A DNA stretch of 22,111 bases from Verrucomicrobia subdivision 6 bacterium (GTDB taxonomy: Bacteria > Verrucomicrobiota > Verrucomicrobiia > Methylacidiphilales > Verrucolacustridaceae): positions 1 to 22,111 of the forward strand of contig CAMBGW010000008.1 of NCBI GenBank assembly GCA_945866245.1. The letters are read 5' to 3'. Position 1 is the stretch's first letter. Every line of letters starts with the position of its first letter. The translations under genes were made by a program, and so were the position numbers. Below, one piece after another: positions 14,640 to 22,029 of the stretch. The notes under the pieces are model-generated. The model ran no database searches. It had not been told where the DNA came from and worked only from the letters and a program-made list of their open reading frames with translations.

Positions 14640-14953
14640 AAAGAGTCGCCATTCTTTGCCAAACTGGTCCCCAAGGAAAACGCCGTTTAGCCGAGGAAGC
14701 CCTCCGCCTTGCCGCAGGTTTGACCGCCACAGGCAGACTCCGCGTTGATCTCATTCTCTCCGCATCTGCACTTGCTCTGCTTCAACCAGAAATGGGGGGA
14801 CCCACGGGGACCTGGGAGTCACTCATTTCTCCCCATACCCGAATCCTCGTCCCCTCCGGTACACCCCCGCCCATCTCCCCTCCCGTCACTTTCCTTCCGA
14901 ATGGAGAAACAGAAAAAGCTGCCGCAGGTGCCGACCTCATCCTGCGATTCTAG
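14636..14953 (+). CDS. Small DsrF/TusC-like protein
   Basis: 105 residues, starting in the stop of the preceding gene (ATGA), so the two are coupled. It opens with KRVAILCQTGPQGKRRLAEE, then an alpha helix, the strand LRVDLILSASALALLQ and, after a Pro-rich middle, ends in ADLILRF. TusC/DsrF proteins also end in a hydrophobic strand of the form D-x-I-L-x-F and begin with the same strand-helix arrangement. The only cysteine is C8. With its neighbour it looks like a two-subunit DsrE/F pair lacking the third (TusB) and the TusA/TusE partners. Identification is tentative; that both genes are real is supported by overlap and ribosome binding site. Confidence 0.55.
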   Translation: MKRVAILCQTGPQGKRRLAEEALRLAAGLTATGRLRVDLILSASALALLQPEMGGPTGTWESLISPHTRILVPSGTPPPISPPVTFLPNGETEKAAAGADLILRF

Positions 14954-15004
14954 GGTTTTCTCTCGACTCCACCCTTTCTCTGCTCCATCCGATTAGAGAG
15001 CCCT

Positions 15005-16405
15005 ATGTTGGATCGTGCCCATCTAAAACATCTTCACTTCCTCGGTATCGCAGGAACGGGAATGGGCACGGTCGCCGCAATGTTCAAAACGATGGGACTG
15101 AAGGTCACCGGATCCGACCAAGCTGTCTACCCACCGATGTCCGACTTTCTCCGTGACCAAGGGGTCGTCTTTCACGAAGGATACGCAGAAACAAATCTCT
15201 CACCCAAACCCGATCTCGCCGTCGTCGGCAACGCGCTCTCGCGCGGTAATCCTGAGCTCGAAGCTGTCCTCTCCCATAGGATCCCCTTTGTCTCTCTGCC
15301 CGAACTGCTTCGGGGATGGTTTCTCTATAAAACTCGCAACCTCGTGGTTTCAGGCACTCACGGCAAAACCACCACCTCCACTATGCTCGCCTTTCTTCTC
15401 GAAAAAGCTGAGCTCCACCCGAGCTGGTTTATCGGAGGAGTCCCCCTCGATCTCCCCGCCGGCTGCCATCACGGTACCGGACCCTTTTGGGTGCTGGAGG
15501 GAGACGAGTACGACACCTCCTTCGCCGATAAACGCAGCAAGTTTCTCCAATATCTCCCTGAACTGGTCATTCTCAATAACGTAGAATTCGACCATGCCGA
15601 CATCTACACCGACCTCGCCGCAATTCAGAAATCGTTCCGTCAACTTCTTCAACAAGTTCCGCAAAGTGGTCTAGCCCTGATCAATGCCGACGATCCCAAT
15701 GCCCTCGCCGTGGCCAAGGACGCCCCCTGCGAGATTTTGGAAGTTGGTTCCGGACCCCAAGCCGCCGCCCGTTACCACATCCTAAAAGAGGATGCCTCCG
15801 GATCTCGCTTCACTCTCCATGGACACGAATTTCACCTTCAGCTCCCTGGTCGACACAACGTTCACAATGCTTCCATGGCAATCTGCGCCGCGCACACTCT
15901 TGGCGTATCTCTTGATAAGCTAGCCTCGATTCTGACTCAGTTTCGCGGCGTCAGGCGTCGCCTCGAAGTCCGCGCTGAGGCGAAAGGAATCACCATTGTC
16001 GATGATTTTGGCCATCACCCCTCCGCCCTTCGGGAATCGATCGCCGCCCTAAGAGCAAAATACCCAGGCCGCCGCCTTTGGGCCCTCTTTGAACCACGGT
16101 CAAATACTACCCGACGCGGTATTTTCCAAAACGAGCTCGCCCAATCCCTCTCCGCCGCTGATGGAGTCTATATTGCAGAAATTGCGCGTAAGGATCAGAT
16201 CGATCCACAAATGCGCCTCGATCCCAAGAAAATCGCCGACGACATTCGTAAAGCGGGACGCGAATCTTTCTACCTGCCCGGTCCAGAGGAAATTCTCAAA
16301 GACCTTCTTCCCCGCTTGAAATCGGGCGATGTCGTAGCCGTCTTTACCAACGGGAGTTTTGGAGGACTTGTGGGAAAACTGTCTGAAGCCGTAAAGAATC
16401 GCTAA
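15005..16405 (+). CDS. mpl: Mpl, UDP-MurNAc:L-Ala-D-Glu-meso-DAP tripeptide ligase
   Basis: 466 residues. An N-terminal Rossmann part (LHFLGIAGTGMG, residues 10-21), YPPMSDFL, an ATP-binding GTHGKTTT at 117-124, EGDEYDTSFADKRSKF near residue 165, LNNVEFDHADIY, HNVHNASMAI and VDDFGHHPSALRESI. The YPPMS and EYDTxFxDKRSKF segments separate Mpl from MurC, for which it could be mistaken. Mpl reattaches the tripeptide recovered from old peptidoglycan to UDP-MurNAc, so it belongs to wall recycling and implies a meso-diaminopimelate wall. It follows the DsrF-like gene by 51 bases and ends 10 bases from the convergent ispH. No clear Shine-Dalgarno sequence; a TAGAGA lies 5 bases before the ATG. Confidence 0.92.
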   Translation: MLDRAHLKHLHFLGIAGTGMGTVAAMFKTMGLKVTGSDQAVYPPMSDFLRDQGVVFHEGYAETNLSPKPDLAVVGNALSRGNPELEAVLSHRIPFVSLPELLRGWFLYKTRNLVVSGTHGKTTTSTMLAFLLEKAELHPSWFIGGVPLDLPAGCHHGTGPFWVLEGDEYDTSFADKRSKFLQYLPELVILNNVEFDHADIYTDLAAIQKSFRQLLQQVPQSGLALINADDPNALAVAKDAPCEILEVGSGPQAAARYHILKEDASGSRFTLHGHEFHLQLPGRHNVHNASMAICAAHTLGVSLDKLASILTQFRGVRRRLEVRAEAKGITIVDDFGHHPSALRESIAALRAKYPGRRLWALFEPRSNTTRRGIFQNELAQSLSAADGVYIAEIARKDQIDPQMRLDPKKIADDIRKAGRESFYLPGPEEILKDLLPRLKSGDVVAVFTNGSFGGLVGKLSEAVKNR

Positions 16406-16415
16406 AGGTTTTTAT

Positions 16416-17648
16416 CTAGCTAACCGCTGGGATCAGCGTCTTCACATCCACCCCGCGAAACTGGAACAGCTTCGCAATGGTTTCCTCGATGACATTGTTC
16501 GGGCAAGAAGCCCCAGCCGTTACCCCGATCTTCACCCGTCCCTTTGGCAACCAGTTCGTCGTTCGCTTCTCTTTTTGAGCGTGCTGGTCGTAGTGTTCAA
16601 TCTCATCCGTAGAAATCATGCGGGAACTATTTCGAATAAAGTAGGTTGGCAACTTCGCCTCCCCCATCTCCGCTAAATGGCTGGTGTTACTACTATTGTA
16701 GCCGCCTACCACCAAGAGCAGGTCGGGAGGGGTAACCAAAAGATCACGAAGGGCATCTTGTCTCTCTTGGGTCGCCCCACAAATCGTGTCGAAAAATCTA
16801 AAGTGTTCGCCCGTTTTCTTTTCCCCATACCGATCCTCAATCGCTCTCTTCAGTCTTCGCTGCACTTCCTCCGTTTCCCCACGCATCATCGTCGTTTGAT
16901 TGGCCACTCCCACCGCTTGCAAATGCTTCTCTGGATCAAATCCAGGTGAGTGCGCCCCTTCAAACTTCTTCAAAAACTCCTCCCGATCCCCACCTTTTCG
17001 AATATATTCACAGACATAATCGGTCTCCTCTAAATTATAGACCACGAGGTAGTGACCCATGCCATCAGTGCTCAGCGCTCGGGAACTGGTGGCCATCGTC
17101 TCCTCATGGGATGATTTTCCGTGAATAATTGAGGTCACCCGTTCCTTGTTGTACTGCCGAACTCTCTTCCACACGCTCATCACGTCTCCACAGGTCGTAT
17201 CGACCGTCTGACAGCCGATTTTTTTTAGCTCATCCATCGTTCCCACCTCTGCCCCAAATGCCGGCACAATGACCACATCATCCGAGGTTAAGCCCGTCAG
17301 GTCATACCCCGCAGGATGACGCTTCAAAGATTGAATCTTCATCTCACGCAGCTGCTCGTTGACCTCGGGGTTATGAATAATTTCGCCTAGCAAAAAAATC
17401 CGTTTGTCTTTGAAAACTTTAGCGGCCGCGTAGGCCAGATCGATCGCCCGCTCCACCCCATAGCAAAAACCAAACGCCTTCGCCAAAACCACCGTCATGT
17501 CCCCTGCCACCAAATCCCGGCCCGTCGCCCGAACATACTCCACTGCAAGGCTTCGATAATGCTTCTGCACCTCCGCCGCCACCGCCTCCATCACCTCGGG
17601 AGTCCGTAAATTTACCTTCTTCGGTGCAGGTGCCGTGGTTGAACTCAT
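16416..17648 (-). CDS. ispH: IspH, 4-hydroxy-3-methylbut-2-enyl diphosphate reductase (long form)
   Basis: 410 residues, about 100 more than E. coli IspH; this long form is known from cyanobacteria, plastids and some other phyla. The three cluster-ligating cysteines appear in FGFCYGVERA (C62), DTTCGDVMSVW and, near the C-terminus, GASCPNNVIEE; DTICGATQERQDAL and VGGYNSSNTSHL are further signatures. Residues 1-50 form an extra helical N-terminus. It makes isopentenyl and dimethylallyl diphosphate, the last step of the MEP pathway, and so supplies ispA in this window. It lies 53 bases after argF on the same strand, but a -10-like TAAGAT 6 bases before its ATG suggests its own promoter. Its stop is 10 bases from that of mpl, leaving no room for a usual terminator. 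Confidence 0.95.
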   Translation of the reverse strand: MSSTTAPAPKKVNLRTPEVMEAVAAEVQKHYRSLAVEYVRATGRDLVAGDMTVVLAKAFGFCYGVERAIDLAYAAAKVFKDKRIFLLGEIIHNPEVNEQLREMKIQSLKRHPAGYDLTGLTSDDVVIVPAFGAEVGTMDELKKIGCQTVDTTCGDVMSVWKRVRQYNKERVTSIIHGKSSHEETMATSSRALSTDGMGHYLVVYNLEETDYVCEYIRKGGDREEFLKKFEGAHSPGFDPEKHLQAVGVANQTTMMRGETEEVQRRLKRAIEDRYGEKKTGEHFRFFDTICGATQERQDALRDLLVTPPDLLLVVGGYNSSNTSHLAEMGEAKLPTYFIRNSSRMISTDEIEHYDQHAQKEKRTTNWLPKGRVKIGVTAGASCPNNVIEETIAKLFQFRGVDVKTLIPAVS

Positions 17649-17654
17649 CCCACT

Positions 17655-17682
17655 ATCTTACTCCCCAAAAACAAGGGGTCGA
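17655..17682 (-). promoter_or_regulatory. Candidate promoter of ispH, leaderless spacing
   Basis: On the minus strand TCGACC (17677-17682, 4 of 6 consensus bases), 16 bases, TAAGAT (17655-17660, 4 of 6), then exactly 6 bases (AGTGGG) to the ATG. The spacer contains CCCC and GGGG halves that could pair. Confidence 0.45.
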
Positions 17683-17701
17683 GTCCAGACCATTGAGAAC
17701 A

Positions 17702-18610
17702 CTACTTCCTGCCCTTCAATGGCTTAGCAACGATCCACTCCAGAATTCCTTTCTGGGCGTGCAACCGGTTTTCCGCCTGATCAAAAATATCCTGTGCCCG
17801 CTCCTCTAAAATTTCCGCGCTGATTTCTTTCCCCCTGTACGCAGGCAGACAGTGCAAAACGAGCGCATCCTTCTTCGCCAGCCCCACGAGCTTTCGATTG
17901 ATCTGGTAAGGAGCAAAAATCTTTTCCCGCTCCGCCGCCTCCGCCTCCTTTCCCATCGATACCCAAACATCCGTATACAAAACATCCGCCCCTTTTGCCG
18001 CACCCATCGGATCCTCAGTCCAACTCACATGTTTTCCAACGGAAGGGGGCCGAAACTTTTCAGGAGCGCCACACACCAACTGAAAATCAAAGATCTCTGC
18101 CGCTTCGGCCCACGACCGAGGCACATTGCACGCCGCATCACCAATAAAGGCTACCCGCTTACCCCGAATCGATCCCCGCTTCTCTTCGATTGTAAAAATA
18201 TCACTCAAAATCTGGCACGGGTGCTCATCATCCGTCAGCGCGTTGATCGTTGGAATTTTGGCAAACTCCGCAAACTCCTCTACGTCTCCCTGCGCAAAGG
18301 TGCGAATCACCGCCCCATGAACCATTCGCCCCATGACCCGTGCCGTATCCCGAACCAACTCCCCTCGTCCCAACTGAATCTCTGCCGCACTCAGAAAACT
18401 TGGTACCCCACCCATTTCCCGAATCGCTACCTCAAACGAAACCCGCGTTCTCGTCGAAGCCTTGGTAAAAATCAGCGCCCAGATCTGGCCCGACAAAGGC
18501 CCCGAGGCAGAGACTTTCTTTCCCCGAGCTTTTTTGGCCTGCTTCGCAAAGCCTAAAATCTCTCGTGCCTCTCCCTCACTCATTCCTGCCAGCTTTAAAA
18601 GATGTCTCAT
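17702..18610 (-). CDS. argF: ArgF, ornithine carbamoyltransferase
   Basis: 302 residues from the ATG at 18610. The frame stays open 67 codons further up, but that stretch is G-rich shadow of argD; the chosen ATG overlaps the argD stop (ATGA) and has GGAGG at 18618-18622, 7 bases before it. Signatures: carbamoyl-phosphate motif STRTR at residues 52-56 followed by VSFE, DDEHPCQILSD, ornithine-binding VWVSMG, and HCLPAYRG with the catalytic cysteine. It converts ornithine and carbamoyl phosphate to citrulline in arginine synthesis. Coupled to argD, which makes acetylornithine; the rest of the arginine pathway is elsewhere. Confidence 0.95.
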   Translation of the reverse strand: MRHLLKLAGMSEGEAREILGFAKQAKKARGKKVSASGPLSGQIWALIFTKASTRTRVSFEVAIREMGGVPSFLSAAEIQLGRGELVRDTARVMGRMVHGAVIRTFAQGDVEEFAEFAKIPTINALTDDEHPCQILSDIFTIEEKRGSIRGKRVAFIGDAACNVPRSWAEAAEIFDFQLVCGAPEKFRPPSVGKHVSWTEDPMGAAKGADVLYTDVWVSMGKEAEAAEREKIFAPYQINRKLVGLAKKDALVLHCLPAYRGKEISAEILEERAQDIFDQAENRLHAQKGILEWIVAKPLKGRK

Positions 18611-19827
18611 AGGGTCGCCTCCACTTTTTTGATCGCTTCCTCCACCTCTTTCTTTGTCACAGAGTACGGTGGCAAAAACCGTAGAACATCCGAACCTGCC
18701 GGTACAACCAGTAAACCCTGCTTCGCCAGCGCCTCGGCCACCTCCGCATGACTTCTCCCCTGAACCGTCACCCCCACCATTCCTCCAAACCCCCTCACCT
18801 CCCCAACCCAACCTCTTCCCCCCAATTTTCCTAATCCCTTTTTTAAATGCTCTCCCATCTCCTCAATGTGACTTCCTAACCCCTCCTCCTCAATGATCGC
18901 TAAAATCTCCAGTGCCACCGCACAGGCTAAAGCCGTCCCCCCATAAGTCGTGGCATGACTTCCCGGTCCCAAGACATCCGCCAACCTCTCCCCAAACCAG
19001 ACCGCCCCAATTGGAAAACCACCCCCTAAACTTTTCGCCATAGAAACCGCATCCGGTAAAAAACCACCCTTCTCTCCCGCTCTCTCTAAAATCATCTCGT
19101 AACTCTGAAACCGCCCCGTCCGATAGTGGCCGCACTGAACCGAATCCATCAAGAGGCAGACCCCCCGCTCTTTCGTCATCTTTCGTAAACCCAAAAGATA
19201 CTCCGCCGTCGCCGGAATCACCCCACCCTCACCTTGAATCCCCTCCACCATGACCGCCGCGGTCTTTGGACCCATCGCCTTTTCCACCGCCGCCAGATCA
19301 TTGAAGGGAACATAGCCAAACCCAGGCACCACTGGCCCAAAACCCTCTCTCAGCCTCTCCTGACCCGAAGCCGCAATCATCCCCAGTGTCCTGCCGTGAA
19401 AGGAGTTCAATGCGGTAATCACCTCATATCTGCCCTCCCCAGATCCCAACTTTCTGGCTGCTTTGACCATCGCCTCATTCGCCTCCGCCCCACTGTTGCA
19501 GAAAAACATTTTTCCTGGACCCGTTCGCTTGACCAACTCCTTGGCCAACTCCGCCTGTTTCGGGTGGAAAAAAAGATTCGAAACATGCACTAACTCCTCC
19601 CCCTGCTGCTTCATTACCTTGGCCAACCTGGGATGAGCATGCCCCAAACAGTTCACCGCAATCCCACTTCCAAAATCTAAATATTCGGTACCTTCCGCAT
19701 CCCATACTCGCGCCCCTTTTCCCCGCACCAGAACAGGCGCCGTGGCCGACCTCTTGTACGACGGCACCACATGCCGCGCGTACTCCGCCCGCACCTCCCG
19801 CGAATCAATGGTTAGATTTTTCTTCAA
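18607..19827 (-). CDS. argD: ArgD, acetylornithine aminotransferase
   Basis: 406 residues from a TTG at 19827; no better in-frame start lies upstream before a stop, and a promoter-like TTGGCC/TACTCT pair ends 6 bases before the TTG. A GTG 11 codons in is the alternative. Class III aminotransferase signatures: WDAEGTEYLDFGSGIAVNCLGH, FFCNSGAEANE, NSFHGRTLG, VEGIQGEGGV and the PLP lysine K265 in SMAKSLGGGFPIGA. The cofactor segment reads LLMDSVQCGHYRTGRF: the aspartate (D228) that pairs with the pyridine nitrogen is kept, but the usual following glutamate is serine. It makes N-acetylornithine; a succinyl-diaminopimelate role is also possible in this family. Upstream neighbour is aroG (42-base gap), downstream argF. 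Confidence 0.93.
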   Translation of the reverse strand: MKKNLTIDSREVRAEYARHVVPSYKRSATAPVLVRGKGARVWDAEGTEYLDFGSGIAVNCLGHAHPRLAKVMKQQGEELVHVSNLFFHPKQAELAKELVKRTGPGKMFFCNSGAEANEAMVKAARKLGSGEGRYEVITALNSFHGRTLGMIAASGQERLREGFGPVVPGFGYVPFNDLAAVEKAMGPKTAAVMVEGIQGEGGVIPATAEYLLGLRKMTKERGVCLLMDSVQCGHYRTGRFQSYEMILERAGEKGGFLPDAVSMAKSLGGGFPIGAVWFGERLADVLGPGSHATTYGGTALACAVALEILAIIEEEGLGSHIEEMGEHLKKGLGKLGGRGWVGEVRGFGGMVGVTVQGRSHAEVAEALAKQGLLVVPAGSDVLRFLPPYSVTKKEVEEAIKKVEATL

Positions 19828-19833
19828 GAGCCA

Positions 19834-19862
19834 AGAGTAATCCCAAAAACCCGTTCGGCCAA
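19834..19862 (-). promoter_or_regulatory. Candidate promoter of argD, leaderless spacing
   Basis: On the minus strand TTGGCC (19857-19862, 4 of 6), a 17-base spacer, TACTCT (19834-19839), then exactly 6 bases (TGGCTC) to the TTG start. The gap between aroG and argD is only 42 bases, so this element fills most of it. Confidence 0.5.
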
Positions 19863-19869
19863 TCCCAGC

Positions 19870-20934
19870 TTATTGGGCAGCCCAGCGCAAAAGTGCCTCC
19901 GTCTGCTCCCAGCCCATGCAGGCATCGGTAATCGAAACCCCATACTTCAACCCCTTCGGCCCCTCCGCCGGAATATCCTGACGCCCCTCGCGAAGATGAC
20001 TTTCCAGCATTAAGCCCAAAATACCAGGCGTGCCCGACCGTTTCTGCTCCACCACACTTTTCCAAGCCGTCTCCTGCTTGGTTGCCTCTTTCCCAGAATT
20101 GGCGTGACTGCAATCCACCATCAATCGCTCAGGAAGGCCGTGTTTCTTCAGCGAATCCCGCGCCGCCCCCAAACTGGAGGGGTCGTAATTGGTCTTATCC
20201 CGCCCGCCACGCAGTACGAGGTGAGTTGAACTATTTCCCACCGTCCGAATCACACTCGTCGCCCCCTCTCCATCGATTCCGACAAAAGCATGAGGCGCCC
20301 TCGCGGAAAGCATCGCATCGACCGCGACCTGCAAACTCCCATCCGTTCCATTCTTAAAACCCACAGGCATCGAAAGTCCACTCGCCATCTCCCGATGGGT
20401 CTGACTCTCCGTTGTCCGTGCCCCGATGGCTGCCCAACTCACCAGATCTGCTAAATATTGCGGAACTACAGGATCCAAAAACTCTGTTCCCGCTGGAACC
20501 CCCAACTCATTAATCTCCGACAAGAGCCGGCGACCCGCTTTCAATCCACCTTCTAAATCCAAAGTGCCGTCTAACCCCGGATCATTGATCAACCCCTTCC
20601 AGCCCACCGTGGTTCTTGGTTTTTCAAAATAGACTCTCATCACCAGTAGAAGTCGATCCCCCAGCTCCTCTCTCATGCGATGAATCCTCCCCGCATACTC
20701 TAAAGCGGCCTTTCGATCGTGAATCGAACACGGACCTAGAATCACCAGGGGTCGAGAATCCCTCCCCTCCATCACACCTTCCACCTCCTCCCTCGCCCGC
20801 CGAACCGTTGCCTCCGAGACTTGACCCAACGGAATTTCCTTACGCAACTGCGCAGGAGAAATCAACGGGCTAACCTCCCGAACTCGAAGGTTGGTTAACT
20901 TCGGGGCTACTGAAGAAGGAGACACAGCGCTCAT
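19870..20934 (-). CDS. aroG: 3-deoxy-7-phosphoheptulonate (DAHP) synthase, class I
   Basis: 354 residues, the size of the AroF/G/H type. Signatures: LVILGPCSIHDRKAALEYA (about residues 63-81), MRVYFEKPRTTVGWKGLINDP, AGTEFLDPV, WAAIGARTTESQTHREMASGLS, VGFKNGTDG, LRGGRDKTNYD and MVDCSHANSGK (metal site). It condenses erythrose 4-phosphate and phosphoenolpyruvate, the first step to aromatic amino acids. Which of the three E. coli isozymes' feedback it follows cannot be told from the sequence, so the symbol is generic. It heads the minus-strand unit with argD, argF and ispH and is divergent from pfkA across 86 bases that must hold both promoters. Confidence 0.94.
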   Translation of the reverse strand: MSAVSPSSVAPKLTNLRVREVSPLISPAQLRKEIPLGQVSEATVRRAREEVEGVMEGRDSRPLVILGPCSIHDRKAALEYAGRIHRMREELGDRLLLVMRVYFEKPRTTVGWKGLINDPGLDGTLDLEGGLKAGRRLLSEINELGVPAGTEFLDPVVPQYLADLVSWAAIGARTTESQTHREMASGLSMPVGFKNGTDGSLQVAVDAMLSARAPHAFVGIDGEGATSVIRTVGNSSTHLVLRGGRDKTNYDPSSLGAARDSLKKHGLPERLMVDCSHANSGKEATKQETAWKSVVEQKRSGTPGILGLMLESHLREGRQDIPAEGPKGLKYGVSITDACMGWEQTEALLRWAAQ

Positions 20935-20940
20935 ACCCGA

Positions 20941-20946
20941 ACCCTA
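20941..20946 (-). promoter_or_regulatory. Candidate -10 element of aroG, leaderless spacing
   Basis: TAGGGT on the minus strand, followed by exactly 6 bases (TCGGGT) and the aroG ATG. The best -35 candidate, TTTTCC 18 bases upstream, is weak. It has the same TAGGNT form as the elements before rbfA and the dksA-like gene. Confidence 0.42.
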
Positions 20947-21008
20947 GTCGATTTAGCCCAATTTGGAAAACCCGATTCCAATCTCGCTTTTCCCAACCAT
21001 TTGCTCAA

Positions 21009-21014
21009 TATCAA
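21009..21014 (+). promoter_or_regulatory. Weak candidate -10 element of pfkA
   Basis: TATCAA, ending 6 bases (CCGCTT) before the ATG; the last base departs from TANNNT. No good -35 hexamer and no Shine-Dalgarno sequence are visible. Confidence 0.3.
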
Positions 21015-21020
21015 CCGCTT

Positions 21021-22019
21021 ATGCTAAAGCGCATCGGCGTAATCACTTCAGGGGGCGACTCCCCAGGCATGAATCCAGCGATCCGCGCAATTGCCAGAAC
21101 CGGCGTCAGCCTCGGCATCGACGTTGTTGGCATCCAAAACGGATACCAAGGCATATTCGATCGTGAATTTATGCCTCTGGGGGTGATTGAGGTCAGCGGA
21201 CGCATTCGCGACGCGGGGACAATCCTTTCCACCAGCCGCTGCCTCCACTTTAAGGAGGAAAAATCACAACTTCAGGCCATTGAGATTCTGAAAAAGGAAA
21301 ATATCCAAGCCCTTCTCGTTTTAGGTGGGGATGGCTCTCTTGCTGGCGCCGCCGCACTCTCCAAACTCGGGTTTCGAGTCCTCGGTCTTCCCTGCTCCAT
21401 CGATAACGACCTCTCAGGAACCGAGATGTCGATCGGGGTCGACTCCTGCCTCAACACCGTTGTGCATCTGATCGATATGATCAAAGCCACCGCCGCATCC
21501 CACAATCGCTGCTTCGTCATCGAAGTCATGGGCCGTAACCATGGCTACCTAGCCCTCATGAGCGCCATCGCATCAGGATCTCAAATCGCCGTGATTCCAG
21601 AGTTCCGCTACGACATGGACAAAATTATTGAAAATCTCACTCGCCGCCGTCTTCGCCGCCATAACAACAGCGTTGTGGTAGTAGCCGAGGGCGCATGTTC
21701 GGGCCAGCAGTTCATGGACCGTCTTTTAGAGGCAGGCAAAAATAAGCTAGATCAGGAAGTTCGCCGTACGGTACTCGGCCACTTACAACGTGGCTCTCCA
21801 CCCACCTTTTCCGATCGCTTTCTCGCCACCCGCATGGGGGAATTTTCTGTCCTTGCTCTGAACCAGGGGGAACACGGATCGATGGTCGGACTTCTTCGGA
21901 ATCGGATGAACTTGACCGACCTTCAGGAAATTAAAGGCCACCGCCCCCCTCTTCCTGCTGACGCCATACGCCTCGCCCGAAATCTGGGAATGGAAGTCGG
22001 CGTACCCACCGAGGCCTAA
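21021..22019 (+). CDS. pfkA: 6-phosphofructokinase
   Basis: 332 residues, similar to bacterial PfkA (about 320). Signatures: ITSGGDSPGMNPAIRA at residues 9-24, nucleotide-binding GGDGSLAGA at 102-110, substrate/catalytic SIDND at 126-130 with base D128, EVMGRNHGYLAL, and GHLQRGSPPTFSDR near 261-274. The glycine in GGDGS marks the ATP-using form (pyrophosphate-using enzymes have Asp there). The second discriminating position, just before SIDND, is cysteine (C125) where ATP enzymes have Gly and pyrophosphate enzymes Lys. It phosphorylates fructose 6-phosphate in glycolysis. Its stop lies 10 bases from that of a convergent gene. Confidence 0.94.
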   Translation: MLKRIGVITSGGDSPGMNPAIRAIARTGVSLGIDVVGIQNGYQGIFDREFMPLGVIEVSGRIRDAGTILSTSRCLHFKEEKSQLQAIEILKKENIQALLVLGGDGSLAGAAALSKLGFRVLGLPCSIDNDLSGTEMSIGVDSCLNTVVHLIDMIKATAASHNRCFVIEVMGRNHGYLALMSAIASGSQIAVIPEFRYDMDKIIENLTRRRLRRHNNSVVVVAEGACSGQQFMDRLLEAGKNKLDQEVRRTVLGHLQRGSPPTFSDRFLATRMGEFSVLALNQGEHGSMVGLLRNRMNLTDLQEIKGHRPPLPADAIRLARNLGMEVGVPTEA

Positions 22020-22029
22020 CCCCAAAAAA

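Noticed and set aside
15005..16405. murC as the name for the ligase gene
   Set aside because: The YPPMS and EYDTxFxDKRSKF segments and NALSRGNPELEAVL are those of Mpl, not MurC.
17661..17676. CCCC/GGGG hairpin before ispH as an argF terminator
   Set aside because: Only 4 base pairs and no T-run follows on the minus strand; it lies in the promoter spacer.
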